Assembly: GCF_009725755.1 (NCBI RefSeq)
Contig: NZ_WNIJ01000001.1
Location: 930,001-994,000 of the forward strand
DNA length: 64,000 bases
Direction of reading: 5' to 3'
DNA from: Bombella sp. ESL0385
GTDB taxonomy: Bacteria > Pseudomonadota > Alphaproteobacteria > Acetobacterales > Acetobacteraceae
Part shown: positions 9,184 through 18,594 of the stretch, in pieces
Layout of the letters: each line of letters begins with the position of its first letter
Numbering within the stretch: the stretch's first letter is position 1
Made by a program: the position numbers and the translations under genes
The notes under the pieces: generated by a model
Database searches by the model: none
What the model saw: the letters and a program-made list of their open reading frames with translations, nothing else
Told to the model about the DNA's origin: nothing

Positions 9184-9564
9184 ATGTTATATACACATGT
9201 TGTGTTGGGTACGAACGACCTTACCCGCGCTAAGAAGTTTTATGATGCGTTATTCTCCGTTATGGGTGGGAAAGCCTTAGGGGAGGCAATGCCCGGTAAG
9301 TTGCTTTACGAAAAAGACGGTCAGATGTTCATGATTGGTAAGCCAATAGATGGTAATCCTGCCTCGGTGGCGAATGGTTTCACGTTGGGATTTGCTCTTG
9401 GAAGCGAAGATGAGGTGAAAGCATGGCACAAAGCGGGCATTGAGCATGGCGGCTTGGATATAGAGAACCCGCCGGGGATACGTAAAGTCGGCGATGCGGA
9501 GTATTTTTTTGCTTATCTGCGGGATCCAGATGGCAATAAGCTTTGCGGACGGTACGACCTGTAA
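9184..9564 (+). CDS. VOC (glyoxalase/bleomycin-resistance fold) family protein
   Basis: A 126-residue protein of the vicinal-oxygen-chelate superfamily. It begins with the characteristic strand and helix YTHVVLGTNDLTRAKKFYDA and ends with YLRDPDGNKLCGRYDL, the usual metal-ligand-bearing C-terminal strand. ATG 9184 is chosen over 9118 because GGCGAGGAGAG precedes it and the protein then starts at the family's usual N-terminus. Substrate unknown; small stand-alone VOC proteins of this type range from glyoxalase-like enzymes to drug-binding proteins. Confidence 0.85.
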   Translation: MLYTHVVLGTNDLTRAKKFYDALFSVMGGKALGEAMPGKLLYEKDGQMFMIGKPIDGNPASVANGFTLGFALGSEDEVKAWHKAGIEHGGLDIENPPGIRKVGDAEYFFAYLRDPDGNKLCGRYDL

Positions 9565-9661
9565 CAGTCTGCAAGGGTTGGAGTGGGGCTATAATATGGA
9601 TGGCCCCTGTCCCTCAATGTGATAAGCTTGTGGAATTGTTTGATAGAGAAAGAGGTTAAAA

Positions 9662-10015
9662 ATGTCGGTATCGTCTATGCTAAAGCGGACATGCTTATTA
9701 TTGGGTATGGTGCTGGGGCTTTGTGCAACATCTTTAGGTGTAGCAGCCGCTCAGTCTGAGGCACCTGCGACCGGCGTGAAGCAAATCACAACGCAGTTTT
9801 CTGGCTCTGTAAGCCCAGCAGGGGCAGTGTTGGATAATAAGACGGGCAAGATTATTGGCGAGATTGATCGCGGCGGCGTTGTTTATAACAATCAGGGCAG
9901 TGCTGTTGGTTCTGTCGATGATAACGGGACTGTGCGTAATAAAGCAGGGGTCGTTGTGGCGCAGGTTGCGAAAACAAACAAACTTGCAGGTGTTGCTTTC
10001 CTGTTAGAGAAGTAA
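9662..10015 (+). CDS. Exported small beta-repeat protein (5-fold beta-flower-like)
   Basis: A 117-residue exported protein. After a basic N-terminus (LKRT) and hydrophobic core, a signal-peptidase site is likely at VAAAQS near residue 31. The mature region is built of short repeating GAV.D..TGK.IG.I and G.VRN..G.VVA.V units (residues 55-105), a pattern I associate with 5-fold beta-flower proteins; that name is tentative. AGAAAGAGG precedes the ATG. It probably acts in the periplasm or cell surface; function unknown. Confidence 0.7.
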   Translation: MSVSSMLKRTCLLLGMVLGLCATSLGVAAAQSEAPATGVKQITTQFSGSVSPAGAVLDNKTGKIIGEIDRGGVVYNNQGSAVGSVDDNGTVRNKAGVVVAQVAKTNKLAGVAFLLEK

Positions 10016-10035
10016 GATGCGTTGCTGCTCTTTCC

Positions 10036-10932
10036 TTATCCTTTAGTGGTGGGGAAAGAGTGTGCCATTGTTGATAGAATCTCTGTTAAGTCCTTTTGCA
10101 TAGTCTCAAAGTGACGATTAGGCTTTAGTGTTCCTAAGTTTACATAACAAGCGCGGTTGATTTCAATCTGTAGGCTTTGTTTATTTTCCTCTATTACGCC
10201 ATACCGGCTTGTTATATAACCGCCCGGATAGGGTACATTGCGTTGGACGTGATACCCTTTAGCGGTGAATAAATCTTCGGCCATGCTGATGAGTTCATGA
10301 GAGCATGTTGTACCGTGTTTATTGCCGAGTACAATGTCGCACGGCCGTGTTTGAGCAAGTGGCGGCATGGAGTGAATATCCAATAAAATAGCCGTACCAA
10401 ATTGCTCGGTGAGCGAGTTCAGCGTTGTATGGAGGGCATGATGATAAGGCTGCCAATAATGGGTAAGGCGTGCTCTGGCTTCCTCGACGGGTAAGCAATA
10501 ACGGTAAATACTTTTCCCCGGCGCAAGGCAACGCGGTATGACGCCATAACCTGCACGCACTTTTGCACTATAGATGAGGTCTTGCTCAACAAGTGGAGGG
10601 GAGAACATGCTGGCATCAAGCTCCCGCCAATCTCGGTTTACATCGCAAAAACTTCGTGGAAAGAGAGCCTGAATGAGGCTGAGGCCATGGGCGGGAAGAT
10701 CCTGTAAAAGCTCATGAATGAAACGATCCTCCATGCGCTCTAGTTCATTTAAGGAGAGAATAGTCGTTTTTAGGAACTCAGGCGGATAATTTTGCCCAGA
10801 ATGAGGGGATGATAATAAGAAGGGCGTCCGGCTTTTGCAGGGTGGCAGCTGTACCCCAACAGCGTGGGAGGAGCGGAGTGGAAGCGCACAGGGAGTTTTT
10901 TGAATTTTTTTCACGATAAAGGCTTGCCACAT
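10036..10932 (-). CDS. N-formylglutamate amidohydrolase family protein
   Basis: A protein of about 298 residues with the family signatures FLLSSPHSGQNYPPEF (metal-ligand HSG), FCDVNRDWRELD, AILLDIHSMPP and LQIEINRACYVN. Members hydrolyse N-formyl or related N-acyl amino acids, classically N-formyl-L-glutamate in histidine breakdown; no other hut genes are nearby, so the physiological substrate is open. The longest frame starts inside tRNA-Val(GAC), so I use the ATG at 10932; an even later start is possible since the first conserved block begins around residue 38. Confidence 0.8.
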   Translation of the reverse strand: MWQAFIVKKIQKTPCALPLRSSHAVGVQLPPCKSRTPFLLSSPHSGQNYPPEFLKTTILSLNELERMEDRFIHELLQDLPAHGLSLIQALFPRSFCDVNRDWRELDASMFSPPLVEQDLIYSAKVRAGYGVIPRCLAPGKSIYRYCLPVEEARARLTHYWQPYHHALHTTLNSLTEQFGTAILLDIHSMPPLAQTRPCDIVLGNKHGTTCSHELISMAEDLFTAKGYHVQRNVPYPGGYITSRYGVIEENKQSLQIEINRACYVNLGTLKPNRHFETMQKDLTEILSTMAHSFPTTKG

Positions 10933-10969
10933 CTTATAGGGCAAGGTAAATACCCTCTTACACCAGGCG

Positions 10970-11044
10970 GGGCGCATAGCTCAGCGGTAGAGCACTACCT
11001 TGACATGGTAGGGGTCACAGGTTCAATCCCTGTTGCGCCCACCA
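10970..11044 (+). tRNA. tRNA-Val (anticodon GAC)
   Basis: A 75-base cloverleaf: acceptor GGGCGCA/TGCGCCC, D arm GCTC..GAGC, anticodon stem CTACC/GGTAG with loop TTGACAT (anticodon GAC at 11002-11004), T loop GTTCAATCC, CCA encoded. It reads GTC and GTT valine codons, complementing the CAC tRNA at 3314. Confidence 0.97.
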
Positions 11045-11496
11045 CCCCTCTGGTGATTATCTCCTTAAAAAATTAATGTTTTTAGTTGGGACTGGTCCTT
11101 TGTGGGACCTCTGCTGTGCCATAATGACCTATTCTCGTGGTGGGGTGATTATCCTTACCCAGAAGCTGTTATGTTTTTAAAGATGCGGCGTGGGGTTGTG
11201 AGGGGTGTGCCATGATTAAAATGCAATTCATCTATAACTTGCTAATGGAGTGAAAAATAAAACCTTTGTGAGGCTGGTTATAACGCTCTGTAAAATAATA
11301 ACTTTATGAGTGTAATAGATTTTTCTTATATTTCTATATCGTAAACGGAGATATTCCGTAACAAGGGGTGATTGCCAAGCCCTTCTGAGCAGCTTTAACT
11401 TCCTCGGCAGAAGGCAGGTAATAGTGAAGCTAGCCTGCTTGTCGTTAGGTTTCGTAATTGTGCGGAGCCGTTGTTAAGTGGAGAGGATGTACTTAA
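11045..11496. other. Intergenic stretch upstream of the glucose-fructose oxidoreductase gene
   Basis: About 450 bases with no supported ORF. The AT-rich middle (11210-11340) could hold a promoter for the downstream gene, but I cannot point to a convincing -35/-10 pair. A GGAGAGG sits about 11 bases before the ATG at 11497. Confidence 0.4.
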
Positions 11497-12741
11497 ATGA
11501 ATGCTCATTCATCATCCAAAAAATCGGTCAATACAAGCCGTCGGCATGTTTTGGGCGCCCTTGGGGCTTCCATCGTAGCAGGGGGGGCAAGCTCCGCTGT
11601 GGCGCAGTCTCTTGGTTTCCCAGCTCCGCCGGCTGGTTTGGGGAAACGTCCTTATCCGAATCTTCTTCGCCCGCTGAATGACGGCCCGCGTAAGTTTGGT
11701 TACGCCATTGTTGGCCTTGGCAAATATGCTGTGAACCAGATTCTGCCTGCTTTTGCAGAGTGTGAATATGCGAAGGTTACAGCTCTTGTCAGCGGTGACA
11801 TCGAGAAGGCACGCCGTCTTGGCAAGCATTATGGTATTGAGGAATCTCACCTCTATACATACGACACGTTCGATAAAATCGCGCAGGACCCGGAAGTTGA
11901 TGCCGTGTACATCATTCTGCCGAACTCCCTGCATGCTGATTTTACGGAGCGTTCTTTCCGCGCAGGCAAGCATGTGCTGTGTGAAAAGCCAATGGCTGTC
12001 ACGGTGGAAGAATGTCAGCGTATGATTAACGCTGGTAAGAAAGCTGGCAAGAAGCTGATGATTGGCTATCGTTGCCACTTCGACCCCGTTACACATAAAG
12101 CTATTGAGCTGGCACGCACCAGCATCGGTAAGCCACAGATTATCAGCACAGATAACGGCGATAATACCGACCCGACCGATCCTACCTACCAGTGGCGTCT
12201 AACACGCGCGCTATCTGGCGGTGGTGCGCTGATGGACCTCGGTATTTACGGGGTGAACGGCTCTCGTTACATGCTGGATGAGGATCCGATTGAGGTTCAG
12301 GCCACAATCATGCCGCCATCTGACCCGATGTTCCGTGAGATTGACGAGACAATCGTTTGGATCATGCGGTATCGCTCTGGCGCGGTGGCACATGGTAGTG
12401 CCTCCTTTAACGTCAATGCGATGTCCCGCTTTAACCTGCAAGGGACGGAAGCCTCCCTGCGGATGGACCCTGCAACAAGCTATTGGTGTAACAGCGTAAG
12501 CCACTGCACAAGTGGGGATACACAAACATGGTCCACACCGATGTTCACCATCCCAGCATTGAACCAGTTCTCCGCTCAGCTAGACCATCTAGCCATCAGC
12601 GTAGCTAATAACACACCGCTCGCTGCAACGGGTGAAGAAGGCATGCAGGATGTGCGCTTGATTCAAGCTATGTATCAGTCTGCTAACTCTGGTAGTCGCC
12701 CTGTCTCCACTGATTGGGGTGACTGGCGTAAGACCATCTGA
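11497..12741 (+). CDS. gfo: Glucose-fructose oxidoreductase (Gfo/Idh/MocA family, Tat-exported)
   Basis: A 414-residue NADP-dependent enzyme closely resembling Zymomonas GFOR, which oxidises glucose to gluconolactone while reducing fructose to sorbitol with tightly bound NADP(H). A Tat signal (SRRHVLGALGASIVAGGASS, residues 14-33) directs the folded protein to the periplasm. The Rossmann motif GYAIVGLGKYAVNQILPAF begins near residue 68, the catalytic-domain hallmark HVLCEKP is near 165-171, and the C-terminal FSAQLDHLAISVANN and GEEGMQDVRLIQAMYQ segments match the family. Full length, single gene, with a terminator directly downstream. Sorbitol production fits an osmoprotective role in sugar-rich habitats. 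Confidence 0.92.
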   Translation: MNAHSSSKKSVNTSRRHVLGALGASIVAGGASSAVAQSLGFPAPPAGLGKRPYPNLLRPLNDGPRKFGYAIVGLGKYAVNQILPAFAECEYAKVTALVSGDIEKARRLGKHYGIEESHLYTYDTFDKIAQDPEVDAVYIILPNSLHADFTERSFRAGKHVLCEKPMAVTVEECQRMINAGKKAGKKLMIGYRCHFDPVTHKAIELARTSIGKPQIISTDNGDNTDPTDPTYQWRLTRALSGGGALMDLGIYGVNGSRYMLDEDPIEVQATIMPPSDPMFREIDETIVWIMRYRSGAVAHGSASFNVNAMSRFNLQGTEASLRMDPATSYWCNSVSHCTSGDTQTWSTPMFTIPALNQFSAQLDHLAISVANNTPLAATGEEGMQDVRLIQAMYQSANSGSRPVSTDWGDWRKTI

Positions 12742-12766
12742 TCGTCCTTTAAGACGCTCTGATGAG

Positions 12767-12801
12767 GAGGGGGCCGCATGGAGCATGTGGCCCTCTTTTT
12801 T
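12767..12801 (+). terminator. Rho-independent terminator after gfo
   Basis: Inverted repeat GAGGGGGCCGCATG / CATGTGGCCCTC (one bulge or mismatch region) with loop GAG, followed by TTTTTT at 12796-12801. It lies between convergent gfo and ruvX. Confidence 0.8.
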
Positions 12802-12815
12802 GTGGGTAAGATATA

Positions 12816-13283
12816 TTAAGAGGCTATCGTGGCATCCAACCAGCCTTGCAACATGTAGGCTGCGGCCATTTTATCGACCACGTCTCCGCGTTTTTTACGG
12901 CTCATATCGGCTTCTTGAATCAAAAAGCGATTTACAGCACTGGAGGAGAGCCGCTCATCCCATAAGCAAGTAGGTATATTAAGACGCTCGCTCAAATCTT
13001 TTGCCCAATCATGAGCAGCACGAGCAGCAGGGCCGAAGCTGCCATCAAGGGAGAGGGGAAGGCCGACAACGATTCCCCCTATTGCGTGCTGGGCGCATAA
13101 TTCCTGAAAGATTGGCAGCATCTGTTTAAGTTTTTTTCGCATCACAATGGTAAGCGGCGAGGCCAGCATGAGCGATATGTCAGACAGAGCAAGGCCTATC
13201 TGCTTACTGCCAGGGTCTATCCCCAGAACAGATTGTGAAGGTTGAAGCTGATTGCGTAGCGCGTGTGGATTGAATAGTGTCAT
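12816..13283 (-). CDS. ruvX: Putative pre-16S rRNA nuclease / Holliday-junction-resolvase-like protein RuvX (YqgF)
   Basis: A 155-residue RNase H-fold nuclease. Motifs are GIDPGSKQIGLALSD at residues 21-35 (first catalytic Asp), GGIVVGLPLSLDG in the middle, WDERLSS, and DVVDKMAAAYMLQGW at the end. The family matures the 16S rRNA 5' end in Escherichia coli. ATG 13283 gives the usual family length and avoids running into gatC; the start codons of ruvX and gatC are 66 bases apart, so the two are divergently transcribed from a short shared region. Confidence 0.92.
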   Translation of the reverse strand: MTLFNPHALRNQLQPSQSVLGIDPGSKQIGLALSDISLMLASPLTIVMRKKLKQMLPIFQELCAQHAIGGIVVGLPLSLDGSFGPAARAAHDWAKDLSERLNIPTCLWDERLSSSAVNRFLIQEADMSRKKRGDVVDKMAAAYMLQGWLDATIAS

Positions 13284-13348
13284 GGCAAGAGGGTATGCTC
13301 TCTCATAGCTTGAGGCTAACGTAACGATATTGGTGGACGGGACTATAC

Positions 13349-13636
13349 ATGTCGCTTGACGTGAAGACAGTGGCAAAAATGGCCAGACTGGCAAGAATTG
13401 GTCTTTCTGAGGAGGAGCTACAAGCTCATCAGAAAGAAATGCAGGGAATTATTGGCTGGGTCGATCATCTCAATGAGGTTGATATTACAGATGTCCCCCC
13501 GATGGTCGGCACGGGTTTGGCTCAGCCACGCTTGCGTGATGACAAAGTAACGGATGGAAATTGCCCAGAAGCCGTCCTCTCCAACGCACCGGAGCGTGAA
13601 GGTCCCTTTTATACCGTGCCGAAGGTGGTGGAATAA
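13349..13636 (+). CDS. gatC: Aspartyl/glutamyl-tRNA amidotransferase subunit C
   Basis: A 95-residue subunit with the family start [20 protein letters not shown] and C-terminal LRDDKV...[17 protein letters not shown]. GatC wraps around GatA and GatB and stabilises the complex that transamidates mischarged Glu-tRNA(Gln) and Asp-tRNA(Asn). Its TAA stop overlaps the gatA ATG by one base (13636), indicating translational coupling. Confidence 0.96.
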   Translation: MSLDVKTVAKMARLARIGLSEEELQAHQKEMQGIIGWVDHLNEVDITDVPPMVGTGLAQPRLRDDKVTDGNCPEAVLSNAPEREGPFYTVPKVVE

Positions 13637-15123
13637 TGAGCAGCCTGTTTGATTACACATTAGCATCCGCACGGGATGCTTTGCGCGCCCGCAAGATTTC
13701 CGCTGTGGAGTTGGTCAATGCTCATATTGAGGCTATTGAACGCCTTGATGATGGGCTGAATAGCTTCATCACCCGTACGCCAGAGCAAGCGCGCATTGCC
13801 GCGAAGGAGGCAGATGCTGCTTTAGCAAAAGGGGAAGGGGGGCCTTTATGTGGCCTGCCAATCGGCCTGAAAGACCTTTTTGCCACCAAGGATGTCCGCA
13901 CAACGGCTGCGAGTAAAATCCTTGATAATTTCGTCCCCCCTTATGAGAGCACGGTGACAGCTAACCTCAAGCAAGATGGAGCTATCTCTCTTGGTAAGCT
14001 GAATCTTGATGAGTTCGCTATGGGTTCCACTAACCTAACATCCGCTTTTGGCGGGGTGGTGAATCCATGGCAACGGCGTGGCTCCACAGCGAAGTTAGTG
14101 CCCGGTGGGTCCTCTGGTGGTTCTGCCGCAGCAGTGGCGGCGGGGTTGGTTCTTGGGGCTACTGGGACGGATACGGGCGGTTCCATCCGCCAGCCTGCGG
14201 CTTTTTGCGGTATTGCAGGGATTAAGCCGACTTATGGCCGTTGCTCCCGCTTTGGGACCATCGCCTTTGCAAGCTCTTTAGACCAAGCAGGCCCGATGGC
14301 GCGTAACCTACAAGATTGCGCTATTTTGTTGGAATCTATGGCAGGGTTCGATCCAAAAGATTCTACAAGTGTGGATAAACCCGTCCCACATTATGAGGCG
14401 GCCTTGGGGCGAGGCGTGAAGGGCCTAAAGGTGGGGATTCCGAAAGAATATCGGATTGATGGCCTCCCTGCTGAGATTGCCGCTGTTTGGGACCAAGGGA
14501 TTGCCTGGCTTAAAGAGGCAGGGGCCGAGATTGTCGATATGTCTCTGCCACATACACAATATGGCCTCCCAGCTTATTATATTGCAGCTTTGGCGGAGGC
14601 ATCCTCCAACCTTGCGCGGTATGATGGTGTGCGTTTTGGTGAGCGCGTAACGGGGGCATCACTGGATGCTCTTTATGAAGCAACGCGTGCAGCGGGCTTT
14701 GGTGAGGAAGTAAAACGCCGTATCCTGCTGGGTACTTATGTGCTGTCCTCCGGCTATTATGATGCGTATTATCTGCGCGCGCAAAAGGTTCGTACCTTGT
14801 TACAGCGGGACTTCTTGCAGGCTTACGAAAAGGTAGATGTCATCCTCGCCCCAACGGCACCTTCTGGGGCTTTTGCATGGGATGAAAAACCAACTGACCC
14901 CGTGCAGATGTACCTTAATGACGTCTTTACCGTGCCTGCTAGCATGGCCGGTGTGCCTGCTTTATCCGTACCTGTAGGGTTGGATAGCCACGGCGTGCCA
15001 CTTGGCTTGCAGTTAATTGGTCGCTTCTTTGATGAAGAAACACTCTTAGCTGCGGGCTCCGTTTTGGAGAAAGCAGCATCCTTTACCCATCGTCCTACTA
15101 TCCATGCAGGGGTATCAGCATGA
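13636..15123 (+). CDS. gatA: Aspartyl/glutamyl-tRNA amidotransferase subunit A
   Basis: A 495-residue amidase-signature enzyme that releases ammonia from glutamine for the transamidation. The catalytic Ser-cisSer-Lys triad is visible: Lys79 in GLKDLF, Ser159 in [10 protein letters not shown], and nucleophile Ser183 in [13 protein letters not shown]. Length is usual. It overlaps gatC by one base and gatB by four. Confidence 0.97.
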   Translation: MSSLFDYTLASARDALRARKISAVELVNAHIEAIERLDDGLNSFITRTPEQARIAAKEADAALAKGEGGPLCGLPIGLKDLFATKDVRTTAASKILDNFVPPYESTVTANLKQDGAISLGKLNLDEFAMGSTNLTSAFGGVVNPWQRRGSTAKLVPGGSSGGSAAAVAAGLVLGATGTDTGGSIRQPAAFCGIAGIKPTYGRCSRFGTIAFASSLDQAGPMARNLQDCAILLESMAGFDPKDSTSVDKPVPHYEAALGRGVKGLKVGIPKEYRIDGLPAEIAAVWDQGIAWLKEAGAEIVDMSLPHTQYGLPAYYIAALAEASSNLARYDGVRFGERVTGASLDALYEATRAAGFGEEVKRRILLGTYVLSSGYYDAYYLRAQKVRTLLQRDFLQAYEKVDVILAPTAPSGAFAWDEKPTDPVQMYLNDVFTVPASMAGVPALSVPVGLDSHGVPLGLQLIGRFFDEETLLAAGSVLEKAASFTHRPTIHAGVSA

Positions 15124-16580
15124 GCGCGTATCGAATCACTGGTGAAACTGGCGCATGGGAAGTGGTCATCGGGTTGGAGGTCCACGCCCAGATTGTAAGC
15201 CAAGCGAAGTTATTTTCTGGGGCTTCTGCCTCTTATGGCGGGGAGCCTAACAGCCATGTTAGCCTAATTGATGCGGGCTTCCCTGGTATGCTGCCTGTCT
15301 TGAACCGTGAGTGCGTAGCCCAAGCGGTACGGACAGGGCTCGGCTTGCGAGCGCAGATTAATCTTTTCAGTCGCTTTGACCGGAAGAATTACTTCTATGC
15401 GGATTTGCCGACAGGCTATCAAATTAGCCAGTTTGAGCATCCAATCGTGGGGAAGGGCACTGTCGAGATCGAGCTAGCCGATGGTGAAACCCGGCATATC
15501 GGCGTGACCCGGATGCATATGGAGCAAGATGCCGGGAAGTCCATTCACGACCAAGACCCGACACGGTCTTTCATCGACCTCAACCGTGCTGGTGTGGCGT
15601 TGATGGAGATTGTGAGTGAACCCGATATTCGTTCCCCAGAAGAAGCCGGTGCGTATATCCGCAAATTACGGCAGATTCTGCGTTATTTGGGGACATGCGA
15701 TGGCAATATGGAGGAAGGCTCCATGCGCGCGGATGTCAATGTCTCTGTCCGGCGTGAAGGGGAAGAGGGCTATCGCACGCGCTGCGAGATTAAGAATGTG
15801 AACTCCGTACGCTTTGTCATGCAGGCGATTGAAGTTGAAGCGCAGCGTCAGGTTGATGTGTGGGAATCTGGTGGGGAAATTGACCAAGAGACCCGCCTTT
15901 TTGACCATGTAAAGGGCGAGACGCGCTCTCTGCGGACCAAGGAAGATGCGCATGATTACCGCTACTTCCCAGAGCCGGACCTCCTGCCTTTGGTGCTAGA
16001 GCAATCTTGGGTGGATGAGCTGAAGGCGGCTCTGCCAGAATTGCCAGAGGATAAGCGCGCACGGCTGGAGAAAGAATACGGCGTCTCTCGCTATGAATCG
16101 GGCGTTCTGACGGCTGAACAATCTGTAGCGGACTTTTACGAGACAGTGGCACGCGGGGCGGATGCACGTTTGGCGACAAACTGGATTCTGGGTGATTTCT
16201 TCGCAGCATTGAATCGAACAGGCCGGACGATTGAGAATAGCCCGGTCTCTGCTGAATCATTGCGTGAGCTTCTTGCCTTGATAAGTGATTCCACCATTAA
16301 CGGGAAAATCGCAAAAGAGGTTCTCGAAGATATGGTGGAGACAGGTGATAAACCTTCCGCCATTGTGGACCGTAAGGGCCTCCGCCAAGTGACGGATACA
16401 GGCGCGATTGAAGCGGCAATTAGCGAGATTTTAGCAGCTAATGCGGATAAAGTTGCTGAATATAAGAGCGGCAAAGATAAGCTCTTTGGCTTCTTTGTTG
16501 GGCAAACGATGAAGGCCATGAAAGGCAAAGCCAACCCGGCCATGGTTAATGAGCTGCTGAAGAAACTTTTAGCTTCATAA
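15120..16580 (+). CDS. gatB: Aspartyl/glutamyl-tRNA amidotransferase subunit B
   Basis: A 486-residue subunit that phosphorylates the misacylated tRNA and accepts ammonia from GatA. Signatures include [13 protein letters not shown] near the N-terminus, [50 protein letters not shown] and [10 protein letters not shown], with the C-terminal tail YqeY-like domain ([20 protein letters not shown]). It overlaps gatA by ATGA, completing a gatCAB operon. Confidence 0.97.
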   Translation: MSAYRITGETGAWEVVIGLEVHAQIVSQAKLFSGASASYGGEPNSHVSLIDAGFPGMLPVLNRECVAQAVRTGLGLRAQINLFSRFDRKNYFYADLPTGYQISQFEHPIVGKGTVEIELADGETRHIGVTRMHMEQDAGKSIHDQDPTRSFIDLNRAGVALMEIVSEPDIRSPEEAGAYIRKLRQILRYLGTCDGNMEEGSMRADVNVSVRREGEEGYRTRCEIKNVNSVRFVMQAIEVEAQRQVDVWESGGEIDQETRLFDHVKGETRSLRTKEDAHDYRYFPEPDLLPLVLEQSWVDELKAALPELPEDKRARLEKEYGVSRYESGVLTAEQSVADFYETVARGADARLATNWILGDFFAALNRTGRTIENSPVSAESLRELLALISDSTINGKIAKEVLEDMVETGDKPSAIVDRKGLRQVTDTGAIEAAISEILAANADKVAEYKSGKDKLFGFFVGQTMKAMKGKANPAMVNELLKKLLAS

Positions 16581-16672
16581 AATCGTAAAAAGAATGGTGT
16601 AGGGGGCTTTACGTCACGCGCGTTTCCCCCTACAAACAGTCCTGCAAACGCCGTGTAAAAACCGTTTATAGC

Positions 16673-16765
16673 GGAGGGGTGGCCGAGAGGCTGAAGGCGG
16701 CGGTTTGCTAAACCGTTATACGGGTAACTCCCGTATCGTGGGTTCGAATCCCATCCCCTCCGCCA
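16673..16765 (+). tRNA. tRNA-Ser (anticodon GCT), prophage integration site
   Basis: A 93-base tRNA with a long variable arm: acceptor GGAGGGG/CCCCTCC, anticodon loop TTGCTAA (GCT), variable stem ACGGG..CCCGT, T arm GGGTTCGAATCCC, then discriminator G and encoded CCA at 16763-16765. Bases from 16702 onward are repeated at 54385, so the 3' two-thirds of this gene is now phage-derived and the tRNA stays intact. Confidence 0.97.
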
Positions 16766-16780
16766 CGGATTACCAGAAAA
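16702..16780 (+). repeat. attL, 79-bp direct repeat
   Basis: Identical to 54385-54463. It begins at GGTTTGCTAAACC in the tRNA anticodon stem-loop and runs 15 bases past the CCA end to CAGAAAA; the flanking base differs on each side (c/g before, t/a after). Confidence 0.97.
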
Positions 16781-16836
16781 TAGCCAAAAATTATCCTGAG
16801 ATGTAACGGTTTTTTATTCCGTTTATCGTGCTTGTC

Positions 16837-17133
16837 TCAGTCATGCTGTGGGGGATTTTGTGGGGGGATGGCAGAATGAGATGTTTTACCCCAGCACGCA
16901 GCATTTTCCCGCAGGGCGTAGTCGAGATCAGCGGCTTGGATACGGACGTTCTTTAGCTCCGGGTGGGCCATCATTTCGGCATAAGCACCCCGCTGTTGCT
17001 CTAGCGTAGGTGTACGGAGATAAAGGCATTGCTGGTGGATACGCACCTCACTGCATCCCCCTAACAAAGCTATGCCGCACGCTACGACCAGGGCGAAAGG
17101 AATATAGAGCCAGAGGGGGCTTTCTTGCGTCAT
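16837..17133 (-). CDS. Putative o-spanin-like lipoprotein (lysis module)
   Basis: A 98-residue protein with an N-terminal hydrophobic stretch ending in a lipobox-like LLGGC at residues 23-27 (PFALVVACGIALLGGCSEVR). Its start overlaps the stop of the preceding i-spanin-like gene by ATGA, the usual spanin pair arrangement that bridges inner and outer membranes at the end of lysis. Assignment rests on lipobox plus context; sequence similarity to Rz1 is not evident. It is the last gene before attL. Confidence 0.5.
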   Translation of the reverse strand: MTQESPLWLYIPFALVVACGIALLGGCSEVRIHQQCLYLRTPTLEQQRGAYAEMMAHPELKNVRIQAADLDYALRENAACWGKTSHSAIPPQNPPQHD

Positions 17134-17366
17134 AGGCCTTCTTTCCCATCGCGTAGTTTTTCCAGAAGCTCATCGTCAGTCTGCGGCGCATTGGCGGCCG
17201 CATCATTCATACGAGATAATGTAGCGTTCTCATCATTTGCCTCTGTTAGGTTTTGCTGCTCTGATTGAACCCGTGCAGCATTACGACCAGCGCGATGCAT
17301 CACGAAACCGAACAGGGTGAGGGCAGCGATGAACGCCACCCCACACCCGGCATAGAGATACATCAT
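17130..17366 (-). CDS. Putative i-spanin-like (Rz-like) membrane protein
   Basis: A 78-residue protein with one N-terminal transmembrane segment (MMYLYAGCGVAFIAALTLFG) and a polar helical tail rich in Q, E, N and A likely to form a coiled coil. This topology, between a holin/endolysin pair and a lipoprotein gene, fits an inner-membrane spanin. It overlaps both neighbours by four bases. Confidence 0.5.
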   Translation of the reverse strand: MMYLYAGCGVAFIAALTLFGFVMHRAGRNAARVQSEQQNLTEANDENATLSRMNDAAANAPQTDDELLEKLRDGKEGL

Positions 17367-17665
17367 GCCGCAGAACTGACCTGCGCCACTGGAGATGCTT
17401 TCTTCTTCTCCAGAGTAGCGATAACGTCTTTAATCCCTTCTTCTACCTCAGACAGACCGCCTTCAACGCGCTGGATGCCGGCAAAAAGGGCGGTACTATC
17501 GAAACGATCGGATAACAGAGAAGCAACCTCATCAGAGATGCTGCCCAAAATGACAGACGCTAAATGGAGGCGCGATTTAGTCGCGGCACTTTCGCTATCA
17601 CCTAGAGCTCCTTCAATGAGGGTGAGTAGTCCATTAATGACGGAAGAAGCTGTGTTGTCGGTCAT
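17363..17665 (-). CDS. Small phage protein of unknown function in the lysis module
   Basis: A 100-residue soluble-looking protein, alanine- and serine-rich and mostly helical, with no motif I recognise. It is translationally coupled (ATGA overlap) to the i-spanin-like gene downstream, so a role in lysis or in host-cell modification late in infection is plausible but unsupported by sequence. Confidence 0.6.
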   Translation of the reverse strand: MTDNTASSVINGLLTLIEGALGDSESAATKSRLHLASVILGSISDEVASLLSDRFDSTALFAGIQRVEGGLSEVEEGIKDVIATLEKKKASPVAQVSSAA

Positions 17666-17707
17666 GATAAGGTCCTTTGTTGTGAGAGATTGAATAGCCG
17701 GGTTCAG

Positions 17708-17959
17708 TCAACCAGGCTTGCTGTGTTCCTTATTGGCAGCAGAGCTTTTTTCTAATTCACTAACTGCCGTAGGAATGATGGAGGAGGCGATGGCACGGGC
17801 CGTGCTGTTGTCAGGCAAGAGCAAAGGCAAAGCGGCCATGAGCAAAGTGGCAGCTATATTGGCATCAAGCGCGCCTGTTTTTGCCCCCGCTAGGCCTCCA
17901 ATAATGAGAGATAATCCGTAAAGGGTGGTGGGCTGACGCATCCAGGACAATGTTCTCAT
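17708..17959 (-). CDS. Holin-like small membrane protein
   Basis: An 83-residue protein with two hydrophobic segments (LYGLSLIIGGLAGAKTG and IAATLLMAALPLLLP) and a charged C-terminal tail, a class II holin-like layout. It directly follows and overlaps the endolysin-like gene by four bases, which supports the holin assignment. Holins open the inner membrane so endolysin can reach the cell wall. Confidence 0.6.
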   Translation of the reverse strand: MRTLSWMRQPTTLYGLSLIIGGLAGAKTGALDANIAATLLMAALPLLLPDNSTARAIASSIIPTAVSELEKSSAANKEHSKPG

Positions 17960-18348
17960 GCTGCTGCCACCTTATCTACCAGCGGCCCGTAGGGATTTTT
18001 GCCATTCTCTATGAAGATGATAGCGCGCATGAGGCCAGCTACTAGCTGAGGTGTGAAAGGCCCTAATTTTTGGTCTGGCGTTACGCCAAGCGCATGAGAC
18101 ACGCCGTTGATATAGGCCGCCGTGTCATTCTCGGTCGGGGGTGCCCATTTGCTGATGATATCCTTGACGGTATCTAGGCCATCATGCTGGTTATAACGCA
18201 GCAACTGACCGCGCAAAGCAATTAAACCAGCTTCTGGCGTGTTGAAAGCCGCAAATCTCGGATGAACCCCTTGTTCAAGATGAGCCCCTGCTTGGCCTAC
18301 AAAGTCCAAATTTCCAGGGTTATTATTGCGGATGCCGCGTACTTCCAT
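17956..18348 (-). CDS. Putative endolysin / virion muramidase-like protein
   Basis: A 130-residue protein beginning RGIRNNNPGNLDF, with FNTPEAGLIALRGQLLRY and IISKWAPPTENDTAAYINGV. This motif set is common in small phage proteins annotated as structural lysozymes or transglycosylases. Position next to the holin-like and spanin-like genes argues for the endolysin role. A catalytic residue cannot be assigned from sequence alone. Confidence 0.65.
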   Translation of the reverse strand: MEVRGIRNNNPGNLDFVGQAGAHLEQGVHPRFAAFNTPEAGLIALRGQLLRYNQHDGLDTVKDIISKWAPPTENDTAAYINGVSHALGVTPDQKLGPFTPQLVAGLMRAIIFIENGKNPYGPLVDKVAAA

Positions 18349-18354
18349 GGTGCA

Positions 18355-18594
18355 TTAACCTCCGATGTGGAAAATCTTCATGATGACGGCGATGATGATT
18401 CCACCAGCACTTGAGCCGCCCGCGATGAAAAGGTTGCGCCATGAATTGCCGTGCCTAACCTGAGAGAGAATTTTCTCTAACATTTGCTGCTGGCTAGCTT
18501 GGCGGTCTTTGACGACAGCCATATCCATCTCGATGTCTCGGATGTCTTGTTTGATTTCTAGGCCTTCAGCGCGGGTTAGATACTGGTCATTCAT
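18355..18594 (-). CDS. Coiled-coil plus single-TM protein (XhlA-like)
   Basis: A 79-residue protein with an N-terminal amphipathic helix (EIKQDIRDIEMDMAVVKDRQ) and a C-terminal transmembrane segment (LFIAGGSSAGGIIIAVIMKI). This layout resembles XhlA-type hemolysin/holin accessory proteins and other phage lysis membrane proteins. Its stop is 6 bases before the endolysin-like ATG. Confidence 0.55.
   Translation of the reverse strand: MNDQYLTRAEGLEIKQDIRDIEMDMAVVKDRQASQQQMLEKILSQVRHGNSWRNLFIAGGSSAGGIIIAVIMKIFHIGG

Noticed and set aside
10933-10977. Extended N-terminus of the N-formylglutamate amidohydrolase-like protein
   Set aside because: The extra codons run into tRNA-Val(GAC) and are not protein-like; the ATG at 10932 is enough.
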